A stretch of 64,000 nucleotides of DNA, from contig JADCLS010000004.1 in the NCBI GenBank assembly GCA_026702845.1, forward strand, positions 62,001 through 126,000. Reading direction: 5' to 3'. Made by a program: the position numbers and the translations under genes. Position 1 is the stretch's first letter, and every line of letters starts with the position of its first letter. Below, in pieces: positions 8,797-18,729 of the stretch. Under the pieces are notes generated by a model, which was not told where the DNA came from, did no database searches, and saw only the letters and a list, made by a program, of their open reading frames with translations. The stretch comes from Candidatus Heimdallarchaeota archaeon. Its GTDB lineage: Archaea; Asgardarchaeota; Heimdallarchaeia; Heimdallarchaeales; Kariarchaeaceae.

Positions 8797-11334
8797 ATGT
8801 ATTCCTGTCCATATTGTGGTGGAAAGCTAAATTTTACAAAAAATCAGCATACAACAGAAATTTCATGCATAGATTGTGCTTCAGGTTACAAAATGGGGCC
8901 TGGTTTTAGCAAGGAAGATATCTATTCAAAATTTATCGCACAGAAAAAGAATACACAACCAGTAAGGAAAAGTTTTACATCCAAGACCTCAATCAACTTC
9001 GATAAGGGAAAGGTAATTGAGGAAGATTTGATTATTAAAAAAAATGCTGAGATAGTGCTCTCTAAAACGCTTGTAGAATATCCTTTGGTGATACAGAGAA
9101 TGGTCAAACAAGGTGGTTACCTACCCGTTTATCTGGAGAAGTGGGAAAGCACAGCCCCTCCCACTGGCTCTCGAGTTGAATTGACCACTTTATATACTGG
9201 ATTAAAAAATAAATTAATAGAAAAGGGTATTAATTCCCTCTATTCTTTTCAAGAGGAGGCGATGAAAGCAATTGGTGAAGGAAAGCATACACTAATCTCC
9301 GCTCCAACTGGCATTGGAAAAACTGAAAGCTTTATTATTCCAATTATTCAATCAATCCTAACAAATGATCCCAATCCAAGGACTAGAAAACATGTCTCCG
9401 CCTTATTACTATACCCCACAAAAGCTCTTGCAGCGGATCAATTTAAGAAAATCCAATTTTACTCCTCTGGTTTGGGTATTCAGGTGAAAATTTTTGATGG
9501 AGATACACCAACTAATGCACGAGATGAAATCTATTCCAATCCTCCGGATATCCTCATTTCTAATGCAGATATGATTCATTTTCATTTGATGGGAAATCTT
9601 AACTTTCAGAATCTACTTCATCAGTTAAAATTCCTAGTTATTGATGAGATTCATCTCTGTTCAGGATATTATGGTTCTAATATAATCTGGCTCATCCGTC
9701 GCCTCAAACGGTTTTCACCCAATATACAAATGATTGGTGCATCAGCCACAATTTCAAATGCTCAGCAATTCACATCAACATTATTTGATGCTCCAGTCAC
9801 ATTAATTGAGATCAATAACATCAGAAAATCTGATATGTACATATGCATGCTCTATCCGCAAACTAGCTCTAATCTTGCAATAATTCTAAAAATTACAAGC
9901 TTATTCAACAAATTTGGAATATCTAGTCTAATCTTTGGTAATGGCCATCGAGTTGCTGAAATGCTAAATATCATGCTTCGACAAAACAAAATTAAAAGTG
10001 GAGTTCATAGAGCAGGTCTGAGCCAGAAACATCGATTAAAGATTGAGCAAGATTTCAGACAAAAACAACTACAAGCTTTAGTTTCGACACCTACCCTCGA
10101 GCTAGGTATCGATATTGGAGATCTGGATAGTGTTATCTCACAATTGACTAATCTAACTAGTTTCACTCAGAGAATTGGTAGAGCTGGGAGATCTGGACAG
10201 GAGAGTTATGCAACACTGGTGTTGAATGGTGATGATCCCATTTCTGCATACTATGCCCGTAATCCTACAGATTATCTCACTGATATTCCCCCAGCATATG
10301 TAGAACCCAATAACTCTTTAGTCTCTTCCTATCAACTGATGGCGATGATGTTAGATAAGCCATTGGAGGAGGAAGAAAAACAAGAATATTCTCAAGAATT
10401 CCAAACCCTGCAGACCAGGGGATATATCAAGGAAACTCGAAAAGAATTGTTATACCCTCAAATTAAAGGTCATATGAAGAATTATAGTATCCGTGGTATT
10501 GGGGATAGTATCAAGATTTACAATGCCAACAGACTCATTGGAGAACGCGCATTACCTATAGGTCTAAAGGAACTACATCCTGGGGCGATTTATCTTCATG
10601 GTGGTAATTCATACAAAATCTCGAATTTTAACCAACATGCCTTTACCGCTCAAGCCCTACGCATACCTACAGCTGTTGAGAAGACGCAAGCTCAGAGACA
10701 CATGATACCAAGAATTCTCGATGTGGAGGATGAAAGAATTATTAATGGACTTGCCATCTCCTATCTTTCTCTTGATCTAACAGAGATTGTTGACGGCTAC
10801 ACAAGGAAAAACTACATTACTAATGAACTAATAGAAGAAGTAAATTTGGAGGAACCAGTCAGTTATACATACGAGACAAAAGGATTCTTACTCAACTTAC
10901 CAAAACCAATTGACTTTCTTGATAATTATGATAGAGATGAACATGAGAAACAATTGATGGGAACATATCATGCTGTTGAGCACATATTGATAGAATCAGC
11001 AAATGGAATAACTGGTGGAGGGGCTTCCCAAATAGGTGGTTTATCTCTTGGAGATACTGGATTAATCATTGTATATGATGGAACAGCTGGTGGTTCCGGT
11101 CTTTCCAGATTATTATTTGATAATCTGAAACAAGGTATGACTCGTTCATTAGGAATCCTAGAACTATGTCCCTGTAAGAGAGTGGATGGGTGTCCACGAT
11201 GTACCTACTCCTATCAATGTGGTAACAATAATCAACCTTTGAATCGCCTTGGAGCCATTGAAACATTGAAATTGGTTGGTATTGAACCAACATATCACAA
11301 TTACAATATTGAAGGACTGAAAACCTTCATCTAA
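8797..11334 (+). CDS. MrfA/YprA-like DEAD-box helicase with DUF1998 zinc domain
   Basis: This superfamily 2 helicase has 845 residues. It begins with a zinc ribbon (C4, C7, C24, C27). The helicase core has Walker A APTGIGKTES (169-178), DEIH (283-286), ASAT (about 316-319) and motif VI QRIGRAGRSG. The C-terminal DUF1998 region ends in a Cys cluster (C791, C793, C799, C802, C808; CPCKRVDGCPRC). This layout is that of MrfA (Bacillus YprA), a homologue of eukaryotic Hrq1 that works in mitomycin or interstrand-crosslink repair. The metal site in DUF1998 is known to be needed in MrfA. The partner nuclease MrfB is not adjacent; the upstream neighbour is GDPD. DNA repair is inferred from the family. 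Confidence 0.9.
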   Translation: MYSCPYCGGKLNFTKNQHTTEISCIDCASGYKMGPGFSKEDIYSKFIAQKKNTQPVRKSFTSKTSINFDKGKVIEEDLIIKKNAEIVLSKTLVEYPLVIQRMVKQGGYLPVYLEKWESTAPPTGSRVELTTLYTGLKNKLIEKGINSLYSFQEEAMKAIGEGKHTLISAPTGIGKTESFIIPIIQSILTNDPNPRTRKHVSALLLYPTKALAADQFKKIQFYSSGLGIQVKIFDGDTPTNARDEIYSNPPDILISNADMIHFHLMGNLNFQNLLHQLKFLVIDEIHLCSGYYGSNIIWLIRRLKRFSPNIQMIGASATISNAQQFTSTLFDAPVTLIEINNIRKSDMYICMLYPQTSSNLAIILKITSLFNKFGISSLIFGNGHRVAEMLNIMLRQNKIKSGVHRAGLSQKHRLKIEQDFRQKQLQALVSTPTLELGIDIGDLDSVISQLTNLTSFTQRIGRAGRSGQESYATLVLNGDDPISAYYARNPTDYLTDIPPAYVEPNNSLVSSYQLMAMMLDKPLEEEEKQEYSQEFQTLQTRGYIKETRKELLYPQIKGHMKNYSIRGIGDSIKIYNANRLIGERALPIGLKELHPGAIYLHGGNSYKISNFNQHAFTAQALRIPTAVEKTQAQRHMIPRILDVEDERIINGLAISYLSLDLTEIVDGYTRKNYITNELIEEVNLEEPVSYTYETKGFLLNLPKPIDFLDNYDRDEHEKQLMGTYHAVEHILIESANGITGGGASQIGGLSLGDTGLIIVYDGTAGGSGLSRLLFDNLKQGMTRSLGILELCPCKRVDGCPRCTYSYQCGNNNQPLNRLGAIETLKLVGIEPTYHNYNIEGLKTFI

Positions 11335-11335
11335 G

Positions 11336-11354
11336 TTTCCTTTCTCCTTTTGTG
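11336..11354 (+). terminator. T-rich tract after the helicase gene, possible archaeal terminator
   Basis: A pyrimidine-rich run with several short T tracts (TTTCC, TTTCTCC, TTTTG) follows directly after the helicase stop. Archaeal transcription often ends at such tracts without a hairpin. The evidence is weak. Confidence 0.25.
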
Positions 11355-11467
11355 AGTTAGTCTAAGGACTATTATCTAATAATATATTTTTGTTAACCGA
11401 AGAACTTGATAACGTTCAAAATTTTAAAATGGTACCTAAAAAGAGCCAATCTTAGAAGGCAAGAAAG

Positions 11468-12091
11468 ATGACTTTGAAAGTAATAGTAATTCTCGGCCTC
11501 CCGTTATCTGGTAAAACAGTTCATGCCAAAGTTGTCCAGGAAGAACTTAACATACCCTTATATGAAACTGGTACCTATGTGTATAAAGCTGTTGCTGAAC
11601 GTGGGTTAGACGCCACACCAGAGAATATTGTAATGGTAGCCGGGGAGTGTAAATCACAATCAGATGCATACTTCACTGAGAAGGCCCTTGAGGAGGCAGT
11701 TTCAAGGGAAAAACCAGGGTCGATGATATTTATGTCAGGTGTGAAAGCTCAATCTGAAGTAGATCATATTATATCAAAGGTAGGGAAGGATAATTTTTTC
11801 ATGATTTCATTCCATGCGTCTGCCGATACTCGACACTCAAGATTACTAAATAAAGATCGGCAAACCGAATCCAATGCACGGGGTAGTAAGGGTGTTGAAG
11901 ATCAAGCAATGGCTGATGATAGGTCTAGATTTAATATGAGAGATGATAAGGAATTGGGATACGGATTGGGTCGATTGATGGCTCTAGCTCATTATGTGGT
12001 AAATACTGAGGATCGCCTTTGGCCTCATCATAATTTTGATATCACTATTAATCAATTCAAAGGAATATTAAACGACGTTAAAAATAAATAA
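11468..12091 (+). CDS. UPF0200-like P-loop nucleotide kinase
   Basis: This 207-residue P-loop protein resembles the archaeal UPF0200 family (adenylate-kinase-like fold, sometimes annotated as dephospho-CoA kinase-like). It has Walker A GLPLSGKT (10-17), a following ELNIPLYETGTYV segment where family members have GIPVVxMGD, FMSGVKAQSEVD at the position of the usual VIDGVRS strand, FHASADTRHSRLL with the LID-type Arg, and ELGYGLGRLMALAHYVVNTE near the C-terminus, all in the family order. The substrate of UPF0200 proteins is not settled as far as I know. It stands alone between the helicase and a glycosyltransferase. Confidence 0.75.
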   Translation: MTLKVIVILGLPLSGKTVHAKVVQEELNIPLYETGTYVYKAVAERGLDATPENIVMVAGECKSQSDAYFTEKALEEAVSREKPGSMIFMSGVKAQSEVDHIISKVGKDNFFMISFHASADTRHSRLLNKDRQTESNARGSKGVEDQAMADDRSRFNMRDDKELGYGLGRLMALAHYVVNTEDRLWPHHNFDITINQFKGILNDVKNK

Positions 12092-12112
12092 AACAATATC
12101 ATTGCTCCTAAG

Positions 12113-12120
12113 AATTTATA
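12113..12120 (+). promoter_or_regulatory. TATA-like box for the glycosyltransferase gene
   Basis: AATTTATA ends 24 nt before the ATG at 12145, so the transcript is probably leaderless. Confidence 0.4.
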
Positions 12121-12144
12121 GATGGTCAGATTTTTTGAAACATA

Positions 12145-14202
12145 ATGCTCAAAGACAAAGAGGACGAACAAAATAATTTGTTTCTCGATACACTGCGTGT
12201 TATCCCAACACAATATAAGGTTACAAAACAGGTTCACCATGATAAATTATCTGATTTACTTGCGATTTTGCTTGTCTTTGGAGTAGCAGTTTTTGTCCGA
12301 TTCTATGTGAGAGATATATTTATCTCAAATTACGGAGACCATCTATTTTATATGGTCATACCAGAGGGAGATCCCTATGGAATCGGTGCATATACCGGTA
12401 TTGCAGTGGGAGATACGCTTTATCTTGAGGGTTATGATGATTTTCATTACTATTATCTAGACTATGTGAATTATCTTCTTGAGGGTTGGAACCCCTATTC
12501 AGGATCTATAACTCCAGATGACCATCTTGGTGGATATGTGTACGGTCCATTTTATATTTATTCTATTAGCATTGGAAAGGCATGGTTTGACCTCAGTGCC
12601 TACGATTCGATAGTCTATAGTAATATTGTATTTGATTCTCTTTGTTACGTGTTGGTATATATATTGGCCAAAAGAATAACTGGGAATGTGATTGCCCTGT
12701 TTGTTGCTTTGCTTGGGTCATTCTCACCCATCGCTTTGTTCTACGCAAATATCCGAGGCTTGAATGCTCCTGCCATGACATTTTTCGCTCTTGTATTTGT
12801 ATACTATTATTTGGAACGAAAGGATGGTCGTGCGATTTTCTTTCTTGCTCTTGCAACCATGACTAAGCAATTTCCATTATTTTTTGCTCTACCTATGGGT
12901 TTCTGGATGATGAGGAGATATGGAATAATTAAGGGTATTGCCTTAATCCTGCTATTTGTATTTGATGTGATTCTACTCTCTCTTCCCTGGATATTATACA
13001 CTCCCCGTGATTTCGTGATAAAATATTTCCTTCCTGGTGGAGGTAAAGATCAGTTGGTTTGTCCTCAGGGTGGAGAAGCAACCAATCTAGTTCATGGAGG
13101 GTTAGTTGACATATGTGCTGGGAATGAAGGAAAACTAGTTCCTGATTCGCTAGCTCCCGGATATGTCAATGTTATGGATATTCTGGTGAATAACCATCTG
13201 CTTTTCTTCTTTCTAGTTTTTGTTTTTGGATGGATTGCATTTACCTCTTATGATTACCTTGAGCAGGATCATAAGTATTACATGCGATTTCAAGCTGCAT
13301 TTTACACCATAGTTCACGCAACCATCGCACGAGGTATTTACAAGTACTATCTCACCATGCTTGTTCCCTTCATACTCCTTGCCTTTACACCAGGAAATCC
13401 AGCAAAATCAATGAACCTCAGACTTGGTGCAATGTTAAATCGTTCATTCTCCTCATATTTCGATCCGAAAAATCGAATTCGCAAGCCAGATCCATATTAT
13501 TGGATTGGATTTCTGATATTACTTATCGGTGTGTTCTCAATATTCTGGGTGATCAGTGCATCGGTAACATTATTCACCCAGACAATGATCTACTATAAGG
13601 TCTGGATGGTCATCTTGATTCCACTTTCCCTTTATACCATCTATAAACCAAGTCCTCTTGGATTTGAGGAAACAGATGAGCAGATATCATTTGATACTTT
13701 GAACTCCAATCTTCCTGTAGGTCTAATCCTGGGCTCTATCTCATTGTACTATCTTATGAAGGTTGCACAGGTTTATTTCTCTGATGAACAGGACTATCGA
13801 TCGAATATGTACATTATTGTTGGTATAGTCATTATCTTCCTTATACTCCCTCAAGTGGAGAAATTAGCCTTCAAGAAACAAAGCACTTTCAATTTCTTCC
13901 AGCTTAATCTGGAGCAACTAGTAAAAGATATTATTTTCTTACTGATAGGGTTCATCGTTATTAATTTCTTCCACATTGAAGTATTGACAATAAATAGACT
14001 TCAAACAACAACAGTGGTATTATTTATGGCTGTAGTTTTAACAGGAATGCTTGAGGGAGAAGTTTTACTATCCACCTATAAAGTGCCAGTGAATGCCTTT
14101 AGAAAATATATGATCATAAGAAACACTCCCCATCTGAGCTTATTTGGTTATCTATCTGAAGTTATATCTTCCATTCCTGCAATGATAGCAAGTGAAAAAT
14201 AA
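12145..14202 (+). CDS. GT-C-type membrane glycosyltransferase (GT87/DUF2029-like)
   Basis: This polytopic protein of 685 residues has about 13 membrane helices. After the first helix there is a large outer loop with EGWNPYSGSITPDDHLGGYVYGP, which resembles the first-loop region of GT-C enzymes of the DUF2029/GT87 type (npY ... yPP pattern with acidic residues). Such enzymes transfer a sugar from a polyprenyl-phosphate donor on the outer face of the membrane, for lipid or glycoprotein modification. An interior hydrophilic loop (about 290-335) contains CPQGGEATNLVHGG. It converges with the gene at 14204, leaving 1 bp between stop codons. Sugar and acceptor are unknown. Confidence 0.7.
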   Translation: MLKDKEDEQNNLFLDTLRVIPTQYKVTKQVHHDKLSDLLAILLVFGVAVFVRFYVRDIFISNYGDHLFYMVIPEGDPYGIGAYTGIAVGDTLYLEGYDDFHYYYLDYVNYLLEGWNPYSGSITPDDHLGGYVYGPFYIYSISIGKAWFDLSAYDSIVYSNIVFDSLCYVLVYILAKRITGNVIALFVALLGSFSPIALFYANIRGLNAPAMTFFALVFVYYYLERKDGRAIFFLALATMTKQFPLFFALPMGFWMMRRYGIIKGIALILLFVFDVILLSLPWILYTPRDFVIKYFLPGGGKDQLVCPQGGEATNLVHGGLVDICAGNEGKLVPDSLAPGYVNVMDILVNNHLLFFFLVFVFGWIAFTSYDYLEQDHKYYMRFQAAFYTIVHATIARGIYKYYLTMLVPFILLAFTPGNPAKSMNLRLGAMLNRSFSSYFDPKNRIRKPDPYYWIGFLILLIGVFSIFWVISASVTLFTQTMIYYKVWMVILIPLSLYTIYKPSPLGFEETDEQISFDTLNSNLPVGLILGSISLYYLMKVAQVYFSDEQDYRSNMYIIVGIVIIFLILPQVEKLAFKKQSTFNFFQLNLEQLVKDIIFLLIGFIVINFFHIEVLTINRLQTTTVVLFMAVVLTGMLEGEVLLSTYKVPVNAFRKYMIIRNTPHLSLFGYLSEVISSIPAMIASEK

Positions 14203-14203
14203 A

Positions 14204-15004
14204 TTATTTCTCAGTTTCCTTGGGTTTAATGGTAATTTCATGTCGAGAGACATAGCGATATCCTAACATATACAGATAGATAGCTGCAAGAATTGCTGCT
14301 ATCCGATAAGGTACCCATAACTTGGGTTGATCAAACCAATTGAATACCTTATGGAAAGTACTTACTTTCTGAATGGACCAATCATATTCAAAAATGATTT
14401 CTGCATCGGTTCTTCTCTTGATAATATGAACTGCAGATCGTATCAAAGTTCCATCCTCATTATTGTTCGTCGTTAATTCAGTATTGGTTTTAATTTTCTC
14501 AAATTCATGGTTACTATTATTCATAAATTCATAGTACTGGAGATTAACTGAGAAATAAGTTTGATTGATGCGTAAATCATATCTCCTATTTCCTGATTTT
14601 GTGAATAGGTTAATTTGATCTCTTGTGAAAGGATCTGCACCAGTGGCTCCTTCTTCTGCATCCCTAGTGAGAAGAATACTCCATTCCACATGCTGTAAGG
14701 ACCCATTTTCTAAGTACTGCACTTCTGGCTCAAAATTAAATGATAAATGCTTTTGAGTAATATTAGATATACTACCCTGCTGAAAATCGGTCAGCATATA
14801 AATTGTTGCAGTTTTATTCTCACCTTCTCCTTGAACTGAATAACTCTGAAACAGGAATTCTCTTTCCAAATTCCATCGGTATGATTGATGATCAATGATT
14901 GTATATGCAGATATTTTTTCAATATACATTATCTCTTCTTGCTCAGCAGAACTAGATGGAAAAATCAGTAGTACAACAATGAGTACAAGGAATAATTTTC
15001 TCAT
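14204..15004 (-). CDS. Secreted single-pass membrane protein, unknown
   Basis: This 266-residue protein has a signal peptide (1-20, ending FPSSSA), an extracytoplasmic beta-rich domain of about 200 residues with several N-glycosylation-type sequons, a membrane helix at about 232-250, and a short basic cytoplasmic tail (KPKETEK). I recognise no family. It is the last gene of a minus-strand run: subtilase, then rhomboid (43 bp gap), then this gene (67 bp gap). Its single helix, with small residues and flanking charges, makes it a conceivable substrate or partner of the rhomboid. That idea rests only on gene position and topology. Confidence 0.7.
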   Translation of the reverse strand: MRKLFLVLIVVLLIFPSSSAEQEEIMYIEKISAYTIIDHQSYRWNLEREFLFQSYSVQGEGENKTATIYMLTDFQQGSISNITQKHLSFNFEPEVQYLENGSLQHVEWSILLTRDAEEGATGADPFTRDQINLFTKSGNRRYDLRINQTYFSVNLQYYEFMNNSNHEFEKIKTNTELTTNNNEDGTLIRSAVHIIKRRTDAEIIFEYDWSIQKVSTFHKVFNWFDQPKLWVPYRIAAILAAIYLYMLGYRYVSRHEITIKPKETEK

Positions 15005-15071
15005 TGATGGCTTTTTCTCTTACACTTTTTAAAATCTATAGAAAGCTGAATAGTCCTTTCCATTTGCAATG

Positions 15072-15668
15072 CTATTTTAGTTCAGTAAACTCATTCATAT
15101 TCTGGAAATAGTCAGATGAGCCTAATATTGTGCCTAAAATCAAACCAAGAAGGTGAGCAAAAATATTTGTATTAGGTGAAGAAGCTAGAATAAAGAGAAT
15201 AATACTAGTATACAACACTTTTCGTTTATTTGGATCATTACTCCTCCGTAATGTTCCATAATATGTTCCTAATAACCCGAATACTGCACCTGATGCTCCA
15301 ACAGATGGATTTTCAATAAGGATAAACATACTTAGAAGTCCCGACATTACTCCAGTTAAAATATATGCAAAATAAATTTGTTTGGCAGAATATCCCTCTT
15401 CCTCCAATTTATAGCCATAAAAAAATAGGAAAATCATATTTGAACCAAGGTGTGCGATTCCTGAATGAGTAATTATACTGGTAAATGGTGTCCAAATGAA
15501 CCCACTCATTAATGTTGGAAAATACAAGCTAAATAATATAAGAGGGAGTGTACCTATCGAGAGTAATTGCCTTCCCATAATAGATGTAATGATGAAGAAC
15601 AACGTGTTTATAACAAATAAATTCATTGTTGGACCCTTTAATTCTTCAAAATCACTTGCTTTTTCCAT
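15072..15668 (-). CDS. Rhomboid family intramembrane serine protease
   Basis: Rhomboids cut transmembrane helices within the bilayer. The 198-residue protein has about six membrane helices and the full catalytic set: HLGSN (His73, Asn77, the oxyanion motif after the L1-like loop), GASGAVFG with nucleophile Ser126, and AHLLG with His172. The length fits the minimal six-helix core. It lies 43 bp after a site-1-protease-like subtilase gene and before a single-pass membrane protein, all on the minus strand. This suggests a two-step proteolysis unit in which the subtilase cleaves outside the membrane and the rhomboid inside it. The link is inferred. Confidence 0.93.
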   Translation of the reverse strand: MEKASDFEELKGPTMNLFVINTLFFIITSIMGRQLLSIGTLPLILFSLYFPTLMSGFIWTPFTSIITHSGIAHLGSNMIFLFFYGYKLEEEGYSAKQIYFAYILTGVMSGLLSMFILIENPSVGASGAVFGLLGTYYGTLRRSNDPNKRKVLYTSIILFILASSPNTNIFAHLLGLILGTILGSSDYFQNMNEFTELK

Positions 15669-15711
15669 AGCAGTCTTGTCTTATTGTTGATTATAAATAT
15701 ACAGATTTAAG

Positions 15712-18603
15712 TTAATTATCCATGTCTTTTTTCTTCATTTCATTTTTTCTGGTAAAACCACCTTCATTTTTAATCCAGACTAACCAACTCATAAAAGTTA
15801 GTAGTAGAAGGATCTGAGCAATATTTTGGATGGCATCTTTATATTCCATATACTTTAGATTTACTACCATCTGTTGATGACCATCAGCTGGAATGTAGTC
15901 TCCTTCCAATACATGGAAATAGAAATCATAATACCCATAGGATTCGAAAATATGTACTCGTTGGTAATGTCCATCTGCTACTTCTACAAATTCTAGTAGT
16001 TCATGTATTAGATTTAAGTCATCATCCTGAAGTACATTTACCCAGATTGATGCACCTTTGTCGATGGGATCTCCATCGGGGGTTGTGATATACATATCAA
16101 TAGTCATCTCATCGTACATTGTGATACTTGCAATTTCATCAACTTCAATATCATTCACTGTATACTCAACATTTATCATCCTAGGAGCTACTAGCCAGTC
16201 AATAGTTTGGATGGAAATTTCTTTATTTATCTTTGTTGATCCTTGAGAAATATAATTATCTAATAATCCAAGATTATCAAAAAGAATGGTAGAGCTGAAA
16301 ACCATGACTCTCCCTTTAGAAGGTAATTCTGAAGCAACAATAATTGGATTTTCATCGGAATCGAATGCTACTTCTTGAACTGATACTCCATTTATCTGTG
16401 TAGTATTGAGTGCCGGACCGTAGAAAGGAAAATTCAATCCACTTTTGAAGATGGTTTGAGACGTTCCTGTACTTGCGACACTTGGACATTCAATTCTTCT
16501 AGTATCATATCCCCAATCTTCATTACATGCAAGTATAGGTTCTTCAGATCCGATGAAGATTCCTGTACCATCAAGCATTGCATTAATATCTTCCAAATTG
16601 AAATCATCATATAGTAGATGTTCCGCAGTCTGGAACCCACCATTGGCCATAATTAAGAGTGCTTTACCATCATTAACAACAAAACTGTTTATCGCATCGA
16701 TCTCAGCAGCAGAATAGGTTACATTATCATCTGGATCTGCAATGATGAGTACATCATAATCATCAAGAATACTGCTCGTAATATTCCCTTGTTTATGTTC
16801 TTCTACAACAAATCCCTGTTCCTCAAGTATCCTTGAATATTCTGAGAATTGACCCTTGGGTCCATGATGTGCAAAGTATTTAGATGGAGTATCTAGGTCA
16901 TGAGCTGTATCAAATAGGATTTTTGCAGTCGGGAATCTAGTGACAAATGCATGTTGTATATCCGCTGAAAACATCGGTTTTCCGTTTTCATCTGCATCGA
17001 AGACAATAAATCCGTTATGCAATGCAATATCTGATGCAGTCACAGTTAAATTGAGTAATATTTTATTCAGGCCTTCAGTGAGAAATAAGGAGGCAGGCAG
17101 ATCGAATGAACTTCCATCAAGATAATTTGTTTTGGGGTATACTGTGGTGTTGATATGTGAGTATAAGAAAATAGGAATTGATTTTGTGACTCCACTTAGT
17201 CGGTGATGATAATAATAATTTTGGTCTATTATCCTACCTGGCATAGAAACAACATAGGTTTGATTATTTTCTTTAATATCGTTTAAAATATCTATTGCTC
17301 TTGTGAAATTCGCAAGCCCTCTACCCTGTAATTCGGAAGGTTCGTCCATATCCATTGCTGACGCCAGCAATGCTGCTCGGATCTCAGCTGGAGTAGCATC
17401 TGGAAATGCTTCCAGCAGCAAGAGAATTCCTCCTGATATATGTGGTGTCGCCATAGATGTTCCAGAACTGGTTAATGCTCTTCCAGTATAGGCATTTAAT
17501 GACAATATATCATTGCCTGGAGCAACAAGATCTGGACCAGAAAAATCATTATCTCCAGGACCAATTGCTGAGAATTGCCAAATTCCATTGATTTTATTGC
17601 TTTTCATATAAGCCGCGCCCACACCAATAACTGAATCTATACCTCCTGGAATACCTACTCCAGAACCAGTCGGTCCTCGGTTTCCAGCAGCTGCGACAAG
17701 AATTTTACCTTCCTCAAAGGCCTTATCCGCGATCAATTTGAAAACATCTTCTTCGCCATAATATAGTGATGTGGAAAGACTTAGGGAGATCACTCGTGCA
17801 GTAGTATTATAAATGGCATAATCCAAACCTTCTAGCAACCATGAGTTTGGTCCAAAACCGGTTTCATCCAGTACTCTGATTGAGATAATATCTGCTTTTG
17901 GAGCCATACCCGGACTATCAGTCATTTGCCATTTACCATCAATGATATACTTGCCATTACCAGCAGCAATCCCAGACACATGAGTACCGTGATGATCTAT
18001 TTCAGGTGGATTGTCAGCTACAACACCAGAAACATTATAACTAGTTACCCTGGAGTTACCAGATGAATCTTTGAATGCTTCTAGATTTGTCATAACTCCA
18101 GAATCGATAATAGCTATCGATTGTCCATCTCCAGTCAATCCATACTCCGTTTGTAGCTTTTCGATAAATATTTTTTGCATTGTTTTATTTAGAGAATTAC
18201 CATCGTAATAATCATCAACATCTGGATATTCCGCCTTTTGAACCACATATCGATCATTGATAACCTGCGTTAAACCAGTACTAGGAATTTGATCTAGATC
18301 TTTAACTGTAAGCATGGGAATGGCATGAAATTTGTATACTACCTTGTCTGATGGTATTTGTAGCAGAGCGAAATCCCTAGCTGCAAATGAATCGTATCTT
18401 ATTATCTTTGATCCTTCAATAATTGTATCCTTATAATCACTCTGATATCTATCCTCGGGAGTGATGTAGGTGGATTCAGTAGGGTGTGGATCCTGAGCTG
18501 TATTTTCCTCGATCAAAGCATTTGTTGGTATCGTCAAAAGTAAGTAATTCGATACAAGCAAGAAAAATACGGTCATTATTTTTACGGTAAAATTAATTCT
18601 CAT
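15712..18603 (-). CDS. Membrane-anchored subtilase (S8) with site-1-protease-like C-terminal domain
   Basis: This extracytoplasmic serine protease has 963 residues. It starts with a signal peptide (1-30) and a propeptide-like region (about 31-140). The S8 domain has Asp167 (IIDSG), His205 (HGTHVSG), oxyanion Asn308 (AAAGNRG) and Ser383 (GTSMATP). After a beta-rich linker, a domain at about 570-810 starts with AKILFDTAHDL and contains DDYDVLIIADPD and KALLIMANGG (Rossmann-like strands), and later GRVMVFSS. From memory of the family, the same order (S8, then a RVLWDQYHNL-type Rossmann-like domain, then a C-terminal membrane helix) occurs in eukaryotic site-1 protease MBTPS1. A final beta domain and a membrane helix at about 935-955 with a basic tail anchor it. 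It is the first gene of the rhomboid operon. Confidence 0.92.
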   Translation of the reverse strand: MRINFTVKIMTVFFLLVSNYLLLTIPTNALIEENTAQDPHPTESTYITPEDRYQSDYKDTIIEGSKIIRYDSFAARDFALLQIPSDKVVYKFHAIPMLTVKDLDQIPSTGLTQVINDRYVVQKAEYPDVDDYYDGNSLNKTMQKIFIEKLQTEYGLTGDGQSIAIIDSGVMTNLEAFKDSSGNSRVTSYNVSGVVADNPPEIDHHGTHVSGIAAGNGKYIIDGKWQMTDSPGMAPKADIISIRVLDETGFGPNSWLLEGLDYAIYNTTARVISLSLSTSLYYGEEDVFKLIADKAFEEGKILVAAAGNRGPTGSGVGIPGGIDSVIGVGAAYMKSNKINGIWQFSAIGPGDNDFSGPDLVAPGNDILSLNAYTGRALTSSGTSMATPHISGGILLLLEAFPDATPAEIRAALLASAMDMDEPSELQGRGLANFTRAIDILNDIKENNQTYVVSMPGRIIDQNYYYHHRLSGVTKSIPIFLYSHINTTVYPKTNYLDGSSFDLPASLFLTEGLNKILLNLTVTASDIALHNGFIVFDADENGKPMFSADIQHAFVTRFPTAKILFDTAHDLDTPSKYFAHHGPKGQFSEYSRILEEQGFVVEEHKQGNITSSILDDYDVLIIADPDDNVTYSAAEIDAINSFVVNDGKALLIMANGGFQTAEHLLYDDFNLEDINAMLDGTGIFIGSEEPILACNEDWGYDTRRIECPSVASTGTSQTIFKSGLNFPFYGPALNTTQINGVSVQEVAFDSDENPIIVASELPSKGRVMVFSSTILFDNLGLLDNYISQGSTKINKEISIQTIDWLVAPRMINVEYTVNDIEVDEIASITMYDEMTIDMYITTPDGDPIDKGASIWVNVLQDDDLNLIHELLEFVEVADGHYQRVHIFESYGYYDFYFHVLEGDYIPADGHQQMVVNLKYMEYKDAIQNIAQILLLLTFMSWLVWIKNEGGFTRKNEMKKKDMDN

Positions 18604-18729
18604 CTACAGTCGATTCATGTTTACCTATGATTTAAGTGCTTTTTCTAAAATTAAAGAAATCGACTAGATATGAATAAACATTTTATCACCTATCAAATAA
18701 CTTAAACTAAAGAAAATCAGAATCGATTT

